Shown: piece by piece, positions 17,163 to 26,764 of the stretch
Position numbering within the stretch: the first letter of the stretch is position 1
Layout of the letters: the number at the start of each line of letters is the position of its first letter
Source of the DNA: JAPLHP01 sp963720375
GTDB lineage: Bacteria > Chloroflexota > Dehalococcoidia > UBA2247 > RBG-13-53-26
Assembly: GCA_963720375.1 (NCBI GenBank)
Contig: CAVRFM010000010.1
Coordinates: 1-64,000 of the forward strand
Direction of reading: 5' to 3'
Length of the DNA: 64,000 nt
Notes under the pieces: generated by a model
What the model was told of the DNA's origin: nothing
Seen by the model: only the letters and a program-made list of their open reading frames with translations
The model's database searches: none
Program-made: the position numbers and the translations under genes

Positions 17163-19871
17163 ATGAGGTGGCAAGTCAGCAATTCGAAACCAAGTTCCAC
17201 CAAGGCGATTCGTAGCCATGTCGGAGGTCGCCAGCAGCCCAGTGTCGGTAGGAGAAATCCAGGGATGCTCAAGATTGGTGGACTCCTGGATCTTCGGTTG
17301 GGGCTTGCCCTTGTGGTGGCCGTGGGACTCGCCCTCGTTCTAGTCTTCCTTGGGCCATTATCTCCATGGTCGATACAAGCAGCGCCAGCGATATCGGACG
17401 CGGCGATGCGCAACCCTAGCCCGAACTCTACACCGCAAGGCCCTATCATCATCACGGCGAGTGCCGATGCCCATGGCTCGATATCGCCCTCCGGCACAGT
17501 GACGATAGACCAGGGCTCGGATCAGTCCTTTACCATCGTTCCCGCCGCCGCTCCCTACCATATCGAGGATGTTCTGGTGGACGGTTCCTCAGTTGGGGCG
17601 GTGAGCAGCTATACCTTCACCAATGTCACCGGAAACCATACCATAGCGGCCAGCTTTGCCCTTGATACCTCCTGCACCATAACGGCGAGTGCCGATGCCC
17701 ATGGCTCGATATCGCCCTCCGGCACAGTGACGATAGACCAGGGCTCGGATCAGTCCTTTACCATCGTTCCCGCCGCCGCTCCCTACCATATCGAGGATGT
17801 TCTGGTGGACGGTTCCTCAGTTGGGGCGGTGAGCAGCTATACCTTCACCAATGTCACCGGAAACCATACCATAGCGGCCAGCTTTGCCCTTGATACCTCC
17901 TGCACCATAACGGCGAGTGCCGATGCCCATGGCTCGATATCGCCCTCCGGCACAGTGACGATAGACCAGGGCTCGGATCAGTCCTTTACCATCGTTCCCG
18001 CCGCTCTCTACCATATCGAGGATGTTCTGGTGGACGGTTCCTCAGTTGGGGCGGTGGGCGGCTACACCTTCACCAATGTCACCGGAAACCATACCATAGC
18101 GGCCAGCTTTGCCCTTGACACCTCCTGCACCATAACGGCGAGTGCCGATGCCCATGGCTCGATATCGCCCTCCGGCACAGTGACGATAGACCAGGGCTCG
18201 GATCAGTCCTTTGCCATCGTTCCCGCCGCCGCTCCCTACCATATCGAGGATGTTCTGGTGGATGGTTCCTCAGTTGGGGCGGTGAGCAGCTATACCTTCA
18301 CCAATGTCACCGGAAACCATACCATAGCGGCCAGCTTTGCCCTTGATACCTCCTACACCATAACGGCGAGTGCCGATGCCCATAGCTCGATATCGCCCTC
18401 TGGCACAGTGATGGTGGCCTATGGCTCAGATCAGACCTTCTCCATTGTTCCTGGCGCCCACTACTGTATTAATGATGTTCTAGTGGATGGTTCCTCAGTT
18501 GGGGCGGTGAGCAGCTATACCTTCACCAATGTTACCGGAAACCATACCATAGCGGCCTTCACCTCGCCAACGCTAGTGGTTGCCGCCCATGACTCGTTAC
18601 ATCCGGAGGGCGCTGATTATGTCTGTGACGGCGTGGATGATGAGGTTCAGATCAATACGGCCATTGCCACGCTCACTACCACCGGGGGGGTCGTCCAACT
18701 CTCTGCTGGTACGTTTATCATAGGGGCTAATAGCAATATCGTTCTAAAAAGCAATGTTCTCATTCTAGGCAAAGGGCCTACATCGACAATAATATCTAAG
18801 CCAACGTCATCTGGAAGTAACAGAGCTTTCTACGCAGATTCAGGACTTGGGCCTTATACCAATATTGGCCTGAGCAACCTGGGGATTGATATGGGGACTG
18901 CGGCAGTTAAGACAAATCCTGTCTGGGCAAGTAATGTTAATGGAATGTTGTTTGAGAATTTGCAGGTTGTCTCTTCTAACAGAATGGGAATGCTGTATGT
19001 CCAGCATAGCCAGCATGTCCAGATTTTGAGCTGCCTGTTTGATGGAATCACGGTAAAGATGTCAGGAGGGGGTGTCGTCAATGATGCTTCAACCATTGAT
19101 AGTATAGATACTCTAGTCCAGGGATGCACCTTCAAGAACTCTCCCCTTATGGCGACATATGGTGAACAATTCGCTTTGGGAAATACCTGCAATGGCTGGC
19201 GTATTCTAGACAACACTTTCATAAATATTGCTTGTATGGCTATTGACACCTGCAACAGCACAGATGTACTGGTTGATGGGAATGTTATTGAAGGTGCTGA
19301 TCAAGACCCTAACTATTCGTGGGACGGAGCCATCTACAGCGAGGGTGGCATGAGAGTCACCATCACTAACAACAGCGTAAGCAACTGCCCCAACTCAGCA
19401 GGCATAATGGTAAGCTACATGATATGGGGCTACGGCCATGGTGGCGACATCCTTATCGACAACAATACAGTCACCAATACCGAGTTTGGCATCGCAGACC
19501 TCGGAATACCAACCGTGACCATCAGCAACAACCAGATAAGCCACACCAGTTGGCACGGAGTCCTGATCCAAACGAAAACGGTGTATGGTGTAACCTACTA
19601 CCCCAATAACTGTACGGTTGAAGGCAATACCATCTCTGACTTTGGCAAGGTAACTGGTTGGTCTTCTGGAATACAGCTTATCGACTGCCAGCAATGTCAA
19701 GTGAACCTTAACGTCATCAATGGCAACAACAATGCCAATGCTGTTTATGGGATAAGGGAATCTGGAATAGCAGATTACAGTACCATCAATAACAATACCC
19801 TGAGCAATGTCTCCCACAGCATCGAAGTCGTTGGAGCACACACTGTTGTCAGGGACAATGTGCTTCAATAG
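17163..19871 (+). CDS. Repeat-rich surface protein with C-terminal beta-helix
   Basis: A 902-residue secreted protein. Like its paralogue at 10708 it starts MRWQxxNSK and has one hydrophobic anchor (LGLALVVAVGLALVLVFLG, about 43-61). Residues about 97-470 are five 76-residue repeats of an InlB/Flg_new_2-like beta domain (ITASADAHGSISPSGTVTI, YHIEDVLVDGSSVGAV, YTFTNVTGNHTIAASF). From about 472 comes the beta-helix (YVCDGVDDEVQINTAIATL ... VEGNTISDF) ending in almost the same ~180 residues as the paralogue. The repeats probably form a stalk holding the beta-helix away from the cell. Binding or cleaving of polysaccharide is inferred. Confidence 0.85.
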   Translation: MRWQVSNSKPSSTKAIRSHVGGRQQPSVGRRNPGMLKIGGLLDLRLGLALVVAVGLALVLVFLGPLSPWSIQAAPAISDAAMRNPSPNSTPQGPIIITASADAHGSISPSGTVTIDQGSDQSFTIVPAAAPYHIEDVLVDGSSVGAVSSYTFTNVTGNHTIAASFALDTSCTITASADAHGSISPSGTVTIDQGSDQSFTIVPAAAPYHIEDVLVDGSSVGAVSSYTFTNVTGNHTIAASFALDTSCTITASADAHGSISPSGTVTIDQGSDQSFTIVPAALYHIEDVLVDGSSVGAVGGYTFTNVTGNHTIAASFALDTSCTITASADAHGSISPSGTVTIDQGSDQSFAIVPAAAPYHIEDVLVDGSSVGAVSSYTFTNVTGNHTIAASFALDTSYTITASADAHSSISPSGTVMVAYGSDQTFSIVPGAHYCINDVLVDGSSVGAVSSYTFTNVTGNHTIAAFTSPTLVVAAHDSLHPEGADYVCDGVDDEVQINTAIATLTTTGGVVQLSAGTFIIGANSNIVLKSNVLILGKGPTSTIISKPTSSGSNRAFYADSGLGPYTNIGLSNLGIDMGTAAVKTNPVWASNVNGMLFENLQVVSSNRMGMLYVQHSQHVQILSCLFDGITVKMSGGGVVNDASTIDSIDTLVQGCTFKNSPLMATYGEQFALGNTCNGWRILDNTFINIACMAIDTCNSTDVLVDGNVIEGADQDPNYSWDGAIYSEGGMRVTITNNSVSNCPNSAGIMVSYMIWGYGHGGDILIDNNTVTNTEFGIADLGIPTVTISNNQISHTSWHGVLIQTKTVYGVTYYPNNCTVEGNTISDFGKVTGWSSGIQLIDCQQCQVNLNVINGNNNANAVYGIRESGIADYSTINNNTLSNVSHSIEVVGAHTVVRDNVLQ
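17454..18590 (+). repeat. Five in-frame 228-bp tandem repeats
   Basis: Units begin at about 17454, 17682, 17910, 18135 and 18363. The spacing is 228 bases except the third unit, which lacks one codon (225). The first four units are nearly identical in DNA sequence and the fifth is diverged, the pattern expected from recent expansion by unequal recombination or slippage. Confidence 0.95.
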
Positions 19872-19950
19872 GTTGAATCCACTGGCGTGCGACAGTTGTT
19901 GTTGTCATGAATTGACGTCACTCCGGTCGTGAAGTACACTTACTCCGGCT

Positions 19951-21291
19951 GTGAATGACACTACCAACATCACCTCGGTTTCCGAACACGGGCTTTGCAC
20001 AGGATGTGGCACCTGCGCGGCAATCTGTCCCAGAGATGCGGTAGAGATGCTGGTGGACCGCAGCGCAGGGATCTATGTCCCGTGCTTGAACACGGAGAGG
20101 TGCAATCAGTGCGGTGCGTGCTTGGAAATCTGCCCCGGAAGGTCAGTCGACTTCGGACGGCTGAATCTGGACATTTTTGGGCGGGAGCCCGGTGACATAC
20201 TCCTGGGGAATTACGAGAACTGCTACATCGGGTACGCGGCCGACCACGAAATCAGGTACAACTCGTCTTCGGGGGGCATGGTAACAGCGCTCCTCCTGTA
20301 TGCTCTCGAGTCGGGCATTGTTGACGGAGTTTTGGTCACGAGAATGAAGTCCAGCCGGCCGCTTCAGCCCGAGCCCTTCATTGCGCGAAAGAAAGAGGAG
20401 GTAATCTCGGCCGCTGGATCGAAGTACTGTCCGGTGCCGGCCAACATTGCGTTGAAGGAGATCCTGGCAGCGAAAGAGGGAGAACGGTTTGCGGTGGTTG
20501 GGCTCCCCTGTCATATCCACGGCCTGCGGAAGGCAGAGATAACGGATGAGAGACTGCGGCGAGCGATACGGATTCATTTCGGACTCTTCTGCGAGCATGT
20601 CGATACGTTTTTCAACACTGAACACATACTGAGTAGACATGGGATCAGCAGCAAAACGGTGGCCCATCTCGATTATCGAGGATGCGGGTGGCCGGGATCC
20701 ATGATAGCGGTAGTCAACGAAAGAGGCGGGAGTCGGAAGAGAGTCCCTCTCCGCCACTACCTGACCTGGCACGGTCTCCGGCTGTCGGTTCCCAAGTCTT
20801 GCAGGGTCTGCTGCGATGAAACTGCCGAACTGGCAGATATCTCATTCGGTGACGCTTGGCTCCCTGAACTGCAGCATGATAAATTGGGGACGTCAATCAT
20901 AGTCTCCAGGAATGAAGTCGGTGAGCAGTTGCTTCACGACGCGGCGCTGCTAGGGCGGGTGGTACTGGAGAAAGCAAGCCCCAGGGACGTCGTCCGTTCT
21001 CAGATCGGATCACTGTATCGAAAGAAGAAAGAAATAGGCGCCCATATAAGACTGTTCCGTAGCGATGTCCTGCAGCCCAGCAATTGCCTGCACCCAGATA
21101 CTCTTGATTATGCCTACGCCATCCTGCAGCAGTTCAACACTTCCGTTCTATTCTCAAGGCGTTGGGTATGGAAAATCCTCAATCATGCTCCGCTTTGGAG
21201 TGTTAGGTTATTGGGAGCACCTTCCTTCGCCATCTCCCGGCTGCAGATGAGAAGGGTTATACGGCAGCGCTACCGGAACCACGGTGCCTGA
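19951..21291 (+). CDS. FrhB-family iron-sulfur flavoprotein (F420 hydrogenase beta subunit-like)
   Basis: A 446-residue protein. Two ferredoxin-type 4Fe-4S motifs stand at the N-terminus (CTGCGTCAAICP about 17-28; CNQCGACLEICP about 51-62), followed by the FrhB/FdhB N- and C-terminal domains (SSSGGMVTALLLYALESGIV, FAVVGLPCHIHGLRKA, ADISFGDAWLPE). Outside methanogens this family is commonly encoded beside polysaccharide pyruvyl transferases in exopolysaccharide loci, as here, with an unknown redox role. The gene starts with GTG and its 3' end overlaps the convergent pyruvyl transferase by 35 bases. Confidence 0.85.
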   Translation: MNDTTNITSVSEHGLCTGCGTCAAICPRDAVEMLVDRSAGIYVPCLNTERCNQCGACLEICPGRSVDFGRLNLDIFGREPGDILLGNYENCYIGYAADHEIRYNSSSGGMVTALLLYALESGIVDGVLVTRMKSSRPLQPEPFIARKKEEVISAAGSKYCPVPANIALKEILAAKEGERFAVVGLPCHIHGLRKAEITDERLRRAIRIHFGLFCEHVDTFFNTEHILSRHGISSKTVAHLDYRGCGWPGSMIAVVNERGGSRKRVPLRHYLTWHGLRLSVPKSCRVCCDETAELADISFGDAWLPELQHDKLGTSIIVSRNEVGEQLLHDAALLGRVVLEKASPRDVVRSQIGSLYRKKKEIGAHIRLFRSDVLQPSNCLHPDTLDYAYAILQQFNTSVLFSRRWVWKILNHAPLWSVRLLGAPSFAISRLQMRRVIRQRYRNHGA

Positions 21292-22657
21292 CTAGATCTG
21301 CGACCAACTGAGCGTTGTGTAGTGCAAGATTCTTCGTGGCGTCTATAGTTATCATGAGTTCAGCCCTGATTCTCTCTCTGCAGGACCATGCCTCAACTAC
21401 CTTTGATACTATTGCCTCTGGAGCCGTGTCGTCGCAAACATAGTGCTCCTGCCCCACCATCCTCATGATCCCGCGGAACTTGTGGCCGTATGGTATCGCC
21501 ACCACGGGAACATGCATCGACAGTGCGGCGATGTTGGCGTGCATTCTGCCGGAGACAAGCAGATCGCACTGCCCAATGACAGCTTTCAGTTCCGGAGCGG
21601 AGTAGTTACCATCCAGTAGTCTGACGTGACTCTTATGCTTCACCTCCTGAAGGATCTTCTTGAGGAGCACCCTATCGTCGGCTGCGGGGCTGTAGTCATG
21701 CGGTATGAGAATCACAGTGGCATCGAGTCTCTCAACAAGGTGGTCGATTACTTGAACCGTCTCCTGTGTATTGGTGTAACTGGATATGTCCAGTCTCTTG
21801 AAACGGCTGGCCTTTCTCAGTATCAGTTGAAACAGACTCTCAGGCATGACCGCGCGTGTTATCCAATAACCTTCCTTCATGTACCGTAAGTACCTTGATC
21901 TCTTGGCCTTTCCCACAAGGAGTGTCCAACCCATAGTTACCCCTATGAGTGGTCTGTGACCTGCATCGACCCCCTCGGCGGACAGTATTTCACCGGCCCT
22001 TTCCTTAGGGGCTGGCTCCATAAGAAAAGCCGGATCGGCAGTCAGATATATAGGCGGGCCACTAACGCCAAGGTCCTGCAGAACATTCAGCGAGATTTCT
22101 TCCCTCACAGTTATCAAGGCTACCTTGCTGAGAGTGAACCTTGCCAACCTTGAAGTCAGAAGTGAAGTAAACGGGCCAACGGACTCGGCCCAGATCACCA
22201 CCGGCTTTCCCAGGAGAACGCCCAGCAAGATATCTTTGCTGTGCTCGATGACTCCGAGTATCCCGTAGTCGTCACTGTAGGTGTCCGTGCCCAAGTGCAG
22301 GATAACATCAGCCCTCGCGAACCTCCTCAGTTTTCTGTTGTTTATTAGGATCGCAGCAATTCGAGGACAACGTTTGTGCAGTAACGCCCACAGAGCACAT
22401 CGAACCAGATTGAGAGATGATTCCAGCATAGTACCAAGTGAGAAGCGCTTGTGATAGAACAGCTTGCTCCTAATTACCCTTACGTCAAGGCTGTCTGCAA
22501 AACCAGGAGTGAATTGGACGAAGCTGGCAAACTGAGCATTCGGTACTTGCTCTCGAAGCATTCGCACCGTTGCAATGGCCACTGCAGCACTGCCCCTGCT
22601 GAGATCGAAGGTCGTTGCATGGCTGTCTATGCCGCTTATGAAGAGTATCTTAGTCAT
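21257..22657 (-). CDS. Polysaccharide pyruvyl transferase family protein
   Basis: A 466-residue protein of the CsaB/WcaK family, which transfers pyruvate from phosphoenolpyruvate to sugars as a ketal. Features are the N-terminal GSAAVAIATVRMLRE, GKPVVIWAESVGPF (about 160), the central VREEISLNVLQDLGV, and the C-terminal donor-site region CDLLVSGRMHANIAALSMHVPVVAI split here as CDLLVSGRMHANIAAL and PVVAIPYGHKFRG. It is paired convergently with the FrhB-like gene, a known association. Confidence 0.85.
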   Translation of the reverse strand: MTKILFISGIDSHATTFDLSRGSAAVAIATVRMLREQVPNAQFASFVQFTPGFADSLDVRVIRSKLFYHKRFSLGTMLESSLNLVRCALWALLHKRCPRIAAILINNRKLRRFARADVILHLGTDTYSDDYGILGVIEHSKDILLGVLLGKPVVIWAESVGPFTSLLTSRLARFTLSKVALITVREEISLNVLQDLGVSGPPIYLTADPAFLMEPAPKERAGEILSAEGVDAGHRPLIGVTMGWTLLVGKAKRSRYLRYMKEGYWITRAVMPESLFQLILRKASRFKRLDISSYTNTQETVQVIDHLVERLDATVILIPHDYSPAADDRVLLKKILQEVKHKSHVRLLDGNYSAPELKAVIGQCDLLVSGRMHANIAALSMHVPVVAIPYGHKFRGIMRMVGQEHYVCDDTAPEAIVSKVVEAWSCRERIRAELMITIDATKNLALHNAQLVADLVRHRGSGSAAV

Positions 22658-22811
22658 GACTCAGTTGATCCTGCTCTGCACAGCACAACATGTGCGGTTT
22701 CTCCTCACATTGCCTCCTCATTAGACTGCCTCCCTGTGTCCTGGCCTGATCCTCAGCAAACGAACAGTCTGAAGGCCAACTCCTACAACCTGATTCCGGC
22801 GTCAGAGGAGG

Positions 22812-24638
22812 TCATGACCAAGACGCGTACATCTGGAGATGTCCATCATCGTAGATTCTATTTGTCCCGGAGAGCACCTCGTTCAGCTTCTCCCAATGTG
22901 GGTCGTCGGGAGAGATACCCCTCAAATGCTGATATCCCTCTGTGCTTTTCTCGGCAACCACAAATATCCTCTGCTGCAATAGACCAGGTTTCTCTACAGA
23001 GAAGTCTGCAACGAGCCTGTCCAGATCCTGCCAGAGTTCATCAATGCTTGCCTCATAAGCTGTGATCTCTTCGACACGCTCCGTGGCAGCATTTGGAGCA
23101 TAGTAGTCAAGCCATGCAACAGAGGTTGGGTCATAACTATAGACAATGTGGCTTTCACCTTCATTCTGGCTGTGCGACTCAAGGAACTGTCCGGCGGCAA
23201 TTTCATGGGGATAGATGGCATCAGTGGCAACCTGGTTGACGCTGGACAGGAAACTGGGAACAGCCAGCGCGAACACAAGAGTGGCTAACAAAGCCAGCCC
23301 TATCTTTCCCAGAGTGCCTGACCTCGACATGAACAACAGCAGAAGAGGGGTGCAGACGAGAGGAGCATAGAGCAGGAACCTCTGGAACTGGTACCCTCCC
23401 CACACAGCGATCATGCCAATCACCGTCTCTACCACAACGCCCAGTAATCCGCCAGTGATCATTTGGTCTGCCAAGCTCAGGCGCTTGATCCTGAACAGGT
23501 TGCACACGCCGACGATGGTCCCAATGCCCAAGACAGCCCACCAGAATAACCGGACAAGGTTTGCCCAAAGAGGCAATGCACCGCCCACATTGGCGGATCC
23601 CATAGTCAAGGCGGCTTTCACGAAACCCAACGACAACAGCTGATTCCAGAGGCTCGGCAGGAATGCAGCGGAATACGGGAAGGTATGCCATGACCAGAAG
23701 ACTTCCCAGGCCAGTACCATAACCAGGAATAGACATATCATTACTATGCTTGGTCGCGATGCGTTGTTCCTTCTTATCACGTAGATGGCGTATATGCCTA
23801 GCAGGATCAATGGAATCAACAGCGAGACCGGGAGGTAGGAACCGACGATGACTGAGAACAGCACGAGCAGAACAAGTCTATCGAACAACGTCGCTCCCAG
23901 AAGCTTGCTTTCAGATCTAGTCAGCATCAACAAGAACCCAGCCAACATAGTGTATCCGAAAGCCGCTGGCGCAAATATGCGCATCCTGGATATCAATATA
24001 ACGCTTCCCATTAGCACCACAATCGTGGCAAAGCAAGCGAGGCGGTTGCTCTTCAGAATCCTGACGGCGAACAGATAGAATAGACCAGAGAAGAGCGCTG
24101 CATTGAACAACATAAACAGCATTCTGCCCTCGAACACTCCCAGCCCAGTGGACATACAGATGGCGGAGACCAGTAGATGCATACCAGGAAATTCGAAGTA
24201 GGCAAGATTCTCACTGCCGACGGGGATGCTCCCATGCTGCATGAGCCATCTCACGATCCCCATGTTAGACATGTCGTCGCCGTAGCTCCCCTGAGGAGTT
24301 ATCAGTACCCAGAAACCGATGAACACCAAGCCAAATACGCAAGCGAGCATTAGATTGTGCCAATCGACCGTATCCCCCTTCTCCTCCCTGGAGAAGAGCA
24401 TCAGAAGCAACAGGAAAATCCAAACGCAGAAAATGGCCCCGAACAGGGGCAGGTTGTTGAAGATATACGGGGCCTGGATTGCATGGTACTGGTAGACCAT
24501 GTTTACAGGGAACAACAGGAGTGCTGCACTGAGAAGCAGCAACAGGATCCACATGAGCAGTCTGTTTTGCGGACTTATCCTGGTCAAGTTGATTGTGGTT
24601 ACGCTCATTCCCTGTATGCTCGTTCGGCCTCTTGCCAT
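22812..24638 (-). CDS. Polytopic membrane protein, probable lipid-linked sugar glycosyltransferase
   Basis: A 608-residue integral membrane protein with about 12 hydrophobic helices and a C-terminal soluble domain of about 120 residues. An early outside loop, ITPQGSYGDDMSNMGIVRWL, contains the paired acidic residues typical of GT-C enzymes such as oligosaccharyl- and mannosyltransferases. I cannot assign a precise family. It is likely to act on lipid-linked sugars made by the glycosyltransferases encoded upstream on the same strand. The ATG at 24605 (MSVTTINL) is an alternative start. Confidence 0.6.
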   Translation of the reverse strand: MARGRTSIQGMSVTTINLTRISPQNRLLMWILLLLLSAALLLFPVNMVYQYHAIQAPYIFNNLPLFGAIFCVWIFLLLLMLFSREEKGDTVDWHNLMLACVFGLVFIGFWVLITPQGSYGDDMSNMGIVRWLMQHGSIPVGSENLAYFEFPGMHLLVSAICMSTGLGVFEGRMLFMLFNAALFSGLFYLFAVRILKSNRLACFATIVVLMGSVILISRMRIFAPAAFGYTMLAGFLLMLTRSESKLLGATLFDRLVLLVLFSVIVGSYLPVSLLIPLILLGIYAIYVIRRNNASRPSIVMICLFLVMVLAWEVFWSWHTFPYSAAFLPSLWNQLLSLGFVKAALTMGSANVGGALPLWANLVRLFWWAVLGIGTIVGVCNLFRIKRLSLADQMITGGLLGVVVETVIGMIAVWGGYQFQRFLLYAPLVCTPLLLLFMSRSGTLGKIGLALLATLVFALAVPSFLSSVNQVATDAIYPHEIAAGQFLESHSQNEGESHIVYSYDPTSVAWLDYYAPNAATERVEEITAYEASIDELWQDLDRLVADFSVEKPGLLQQRIFVVAEKSTEGYQHLRGISPDDPHWEKLNEVLSGTNRIYDDGHLQMYASWS

Positions 24639-24740
24639 GAGAATGCTACCCTAGTCATCCGACAGCCGTTACCAACCCAATAGTGGTCTGCCTTTGCTCG
24701 AATCTGGCAGAAGTATCTTACTCCGGGACTAGAATGCTGT

Positions 24741-25655
24741 CTAACGAGTGTTCTCCCGGAGCATGTTGAAGGTCTCCCGAGCATGCTGTTCCTTAGACAC
24801 GCCAACAGCGATACCCCTCAAGGTGGGGAAGTTGGCGGTGTAGGCGACGGCATCCGGAAGCTTGAGGTATCCAGCCGCCAAAACGCTGAAGGCGATCACT
24901 TCGCCTTCGGGGATTCTTCCCAGCGCCTCTTCACATTCCTTCCGCGAAGGGCACATTTGAAACCCCAGTGAATTGAATGGGGCGGCAATTGTCACTTTCC
25001 CAAAGTCTATCCGCCACTCTTCGAACTTCTTGACGAGATAGGCGAAGTTGCGGGTTTCGAACCCGGGTCTTATCCGGTGGGCCAACATGAACTCGGTGTG
25101 CGTCTTGAAGACCCAATCCATATTGAGGGCAAGAGCCATATCTGTTACCAACTCGTGCAGCATTATGGTATCTACGGTTGCCTTCCTACCGGCCGCAGAT
25201 CTCAGCCGGGCCATCTCAAAGTAGAGATAGCCCTCCAGCAGACTCGACGGGTCCGTTGCGAGAGCGCCCTTCACACCACTTGTTATCGCTCTCCAGTTCC
25301 CTGAGAGGACTATTTGCTGTCCGAGCTTTCGTGCCAAACCCGGTACTCCCCCAGCAAGAACGGCCAATCTGACAAACTCATATGCGTAAGGTATTATGGC
25401 ATAGAGATGCAAATCCTCGCGGCGTCTCCCCTTGTTCAAGATCCGAAGTATGGAAAGGGTCGTTTCACTCACTGTGAACATGAACCCATCCGCCCCGTTG
25501 TCCAGAGAGATGTTGACCAGGTTCGCAGCATAGCTTGGATTGGTCAAGTCATACCCTCTTGCCACAGCCCTCTGCTGCGATAGATGGCTTATGCCGTGGA
25601 AGGGATTATCTCCAACAAGTAGGAGCGTTCTCCGTTCTGTCTCACTTTGAGTCAT
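24741..25655 (-). CDS. Conserved protein of unknown function, TIM-barrel-like
   Basis: A 304-residue protein starting LLLVGDNPFHGISHLSQQRA, followed by alternating strands and helices (NISLDNGADGFMFTVSE, LHLYAIIPYAYEF, VTIAAPFNSLGFQMCPS), which suggests a TIM barrel. Relatives are encoded next to sugar oxidoreductases and glycosyltransferases in polysaccharide loci. Its start overlaps the end of the oxidoreductase gene by 14 bases, so the two are coupled. No catalytic motif is recognised. Confidence 0.65.
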   Translation of the reverse strand: MTQSETERRTLLLVGDNPFHGISHLSQQRAVARGYDLTNPSYAANLVNISLDNGADGFMFTVSETTLSILRILNKGRRREDLHLYAIIPYAYEFVRLAVLAGGVPGLARKLGQQIVLSGNWRAITSGVKGALATDPSSLLEGYLYFEMARLRSAAGRKATVDTIMLHELVTDMALALNMDWVFKTHTEFMLAHRIRPGFETRNFAYLVKKFEEWRIDFGKVTIAAPFNSLGFQMCPSRKECEEALGRIPEGEVIAFSVLAAGYLKLPDAVAYTANFPTLRGIAVGVSKEQHARETFNMLRENTR

Positions 25656-26631
25656 CGCTCATCCTTTTTACATGTTCGATGATCTCTTCGACTTTGGAGG
25701 CTGTCGAGAAGCTTGGCTCTGCTGGGGAGCCATTTAAGACCGAGCGAATAAAGAACTCGTCCTCGCGCACATAGTCTGTCCCGCCGATAAAGAAAGGCAC
25801 ATTGTCTCCAAGATCATGCTTATGCCACAAGAAGGGAGCGTCCTTGCCTAGATTGACCTCCACCTTGTCTTCATCCACCTTCATGGTTCCGCTGGATCCC
25901 CTGACAATCAACCCAATCTCCGGCATACGGTAGCCCTCCTTGCACCATGAACTTCTGATCCACCCCTCTAGACTCGCGGGTGAGGCCACCTGGAAGTCCA
26001 CCGCATCTTGGGAGCCGTCACCGAGGAGTGACTCGACTTTGGCGCTCTTGACCTCCAGCCGTCCGAAAAACCACAGTGCGATGTCTACCGCATGGCATGC
26101 CAGATCGCTGATAACACCTCCTCTGGATGAAGCCTTTGATCTGCCTTTGGATCCCAGGAAATCGGAGGAGTAAGCATACGCTTCGAAGGAGGACAGTTGG
26201 CCAAGAGTCCCTTCGTCCAGAATTCGTTTCGCCTTCCCGAATGTGACCGAGAACCTTCTGTCATAACCCACCATATTGATACCGCCATGCTTCTCTGCCA
26301 GACGACATAGCTCTTGCGCCTCGAAGTAGCTGGATGCCAATGGCTTCTCAACAAATACGTGGTGGGCAATCCCGGCGTCATAGATTTCCCTCACGATGCC
26401 GAAATGGGAGCGCGGAGGCGTTGTCACATACACGGCGTCTAGCCCCATCCCAGCAAGTTCTTGAACTCCAGCAACTATTCCGACACTAGGGATGACCTTC
26501 TTGCCAAACCTGCGGACCAGAGGACTTATCTCACAGAATGACACAAGCTCCACGCTGTTCAATGCACTCAGAATGCTCGCATGAAGCAAGGCCATTTTGC
26601 CCAAGCCCACCACAGCGACTCTGGCTTTCAT
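25642..26631 (-). CDS. Gfo/Idh/MocA-family sugar oxidoreductase
   Basis: An NAD(P)-dependent sugar dehydrogenase of about 329 residues. The Rossmann start is MKARVAVVGLGKMALLHASI (GxGxM/xxxH variant), with the catalytic-region hallmark VFVEKPLASS (about 100) and the C-terminal domain motif GGVISDLACHAVDIALWFFG (His about 184). The ATG at 26631 fits the family better than the upstream start. It probably makes a modified nucleotide sugar for the polysaccharide assembled by the neighbouring glycosyltransferases. Confidence 0.85.
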   Translation of the reverse strand: MKARVAVVGLGKMALLHASILSALNSVELVSFCEISPLVRRFGKKVIPSVGIVAGVQELAGMGLDAVYVTTPPRSHFGIVREIYDAGIAHHVFVEKPLASSYFEAQELCRLAEKHGGINMVGYDRRFSVTFGKAKRILDEGTLGQLSSFEAYAYSSDFLGSKGRSKASSRGGVISDLACHAVDIALWFFGRLEVKSAKVESLLGDGSQDAVDFQVASPASLEGWIRSSWCKEGYRMPEIGLIVRGSSGTMKVDEDKVEVNLGKDAPFLWHKHDLGDNVPFFIGGTDYVREDEFFIRSVLNGSPAEPSFSTASKVEEIIEHVKRMSDDSK

Positions 26632-26764
26632 AGCCACGTTACCGACTTGCGGTGGTCTCCGACCAATCTCGAGCACAACTGCGAACCTGTGGCAGTGAGG
26701 TCAGCACTCCGCGGGCTCCGTCCCAGAGACACAGAGGCAGAACGGCGCTGGTTGCTTCGCCAGA

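Noticed and set aside
17358..18242. Four similar 65-67-residue minus-strand frames
   Set aside because: They are antisense shadows of the 228-bp tandem repeats and have no ribosome sites.
17454..18590. Tandem repeats as a CRISPR array
   Set aside because: Units are 228 bases, in frame and translated; there are no short repeats with unique spacers and no cas genes.
19951..21291. Methanogen-type F420 hydrogenase subunit
   Set aside because: No hydrogenase alpha or gamma genes are near; the pairing with a polysaccharide pyruvyl transferase points to the envelope-associated branch of the family.
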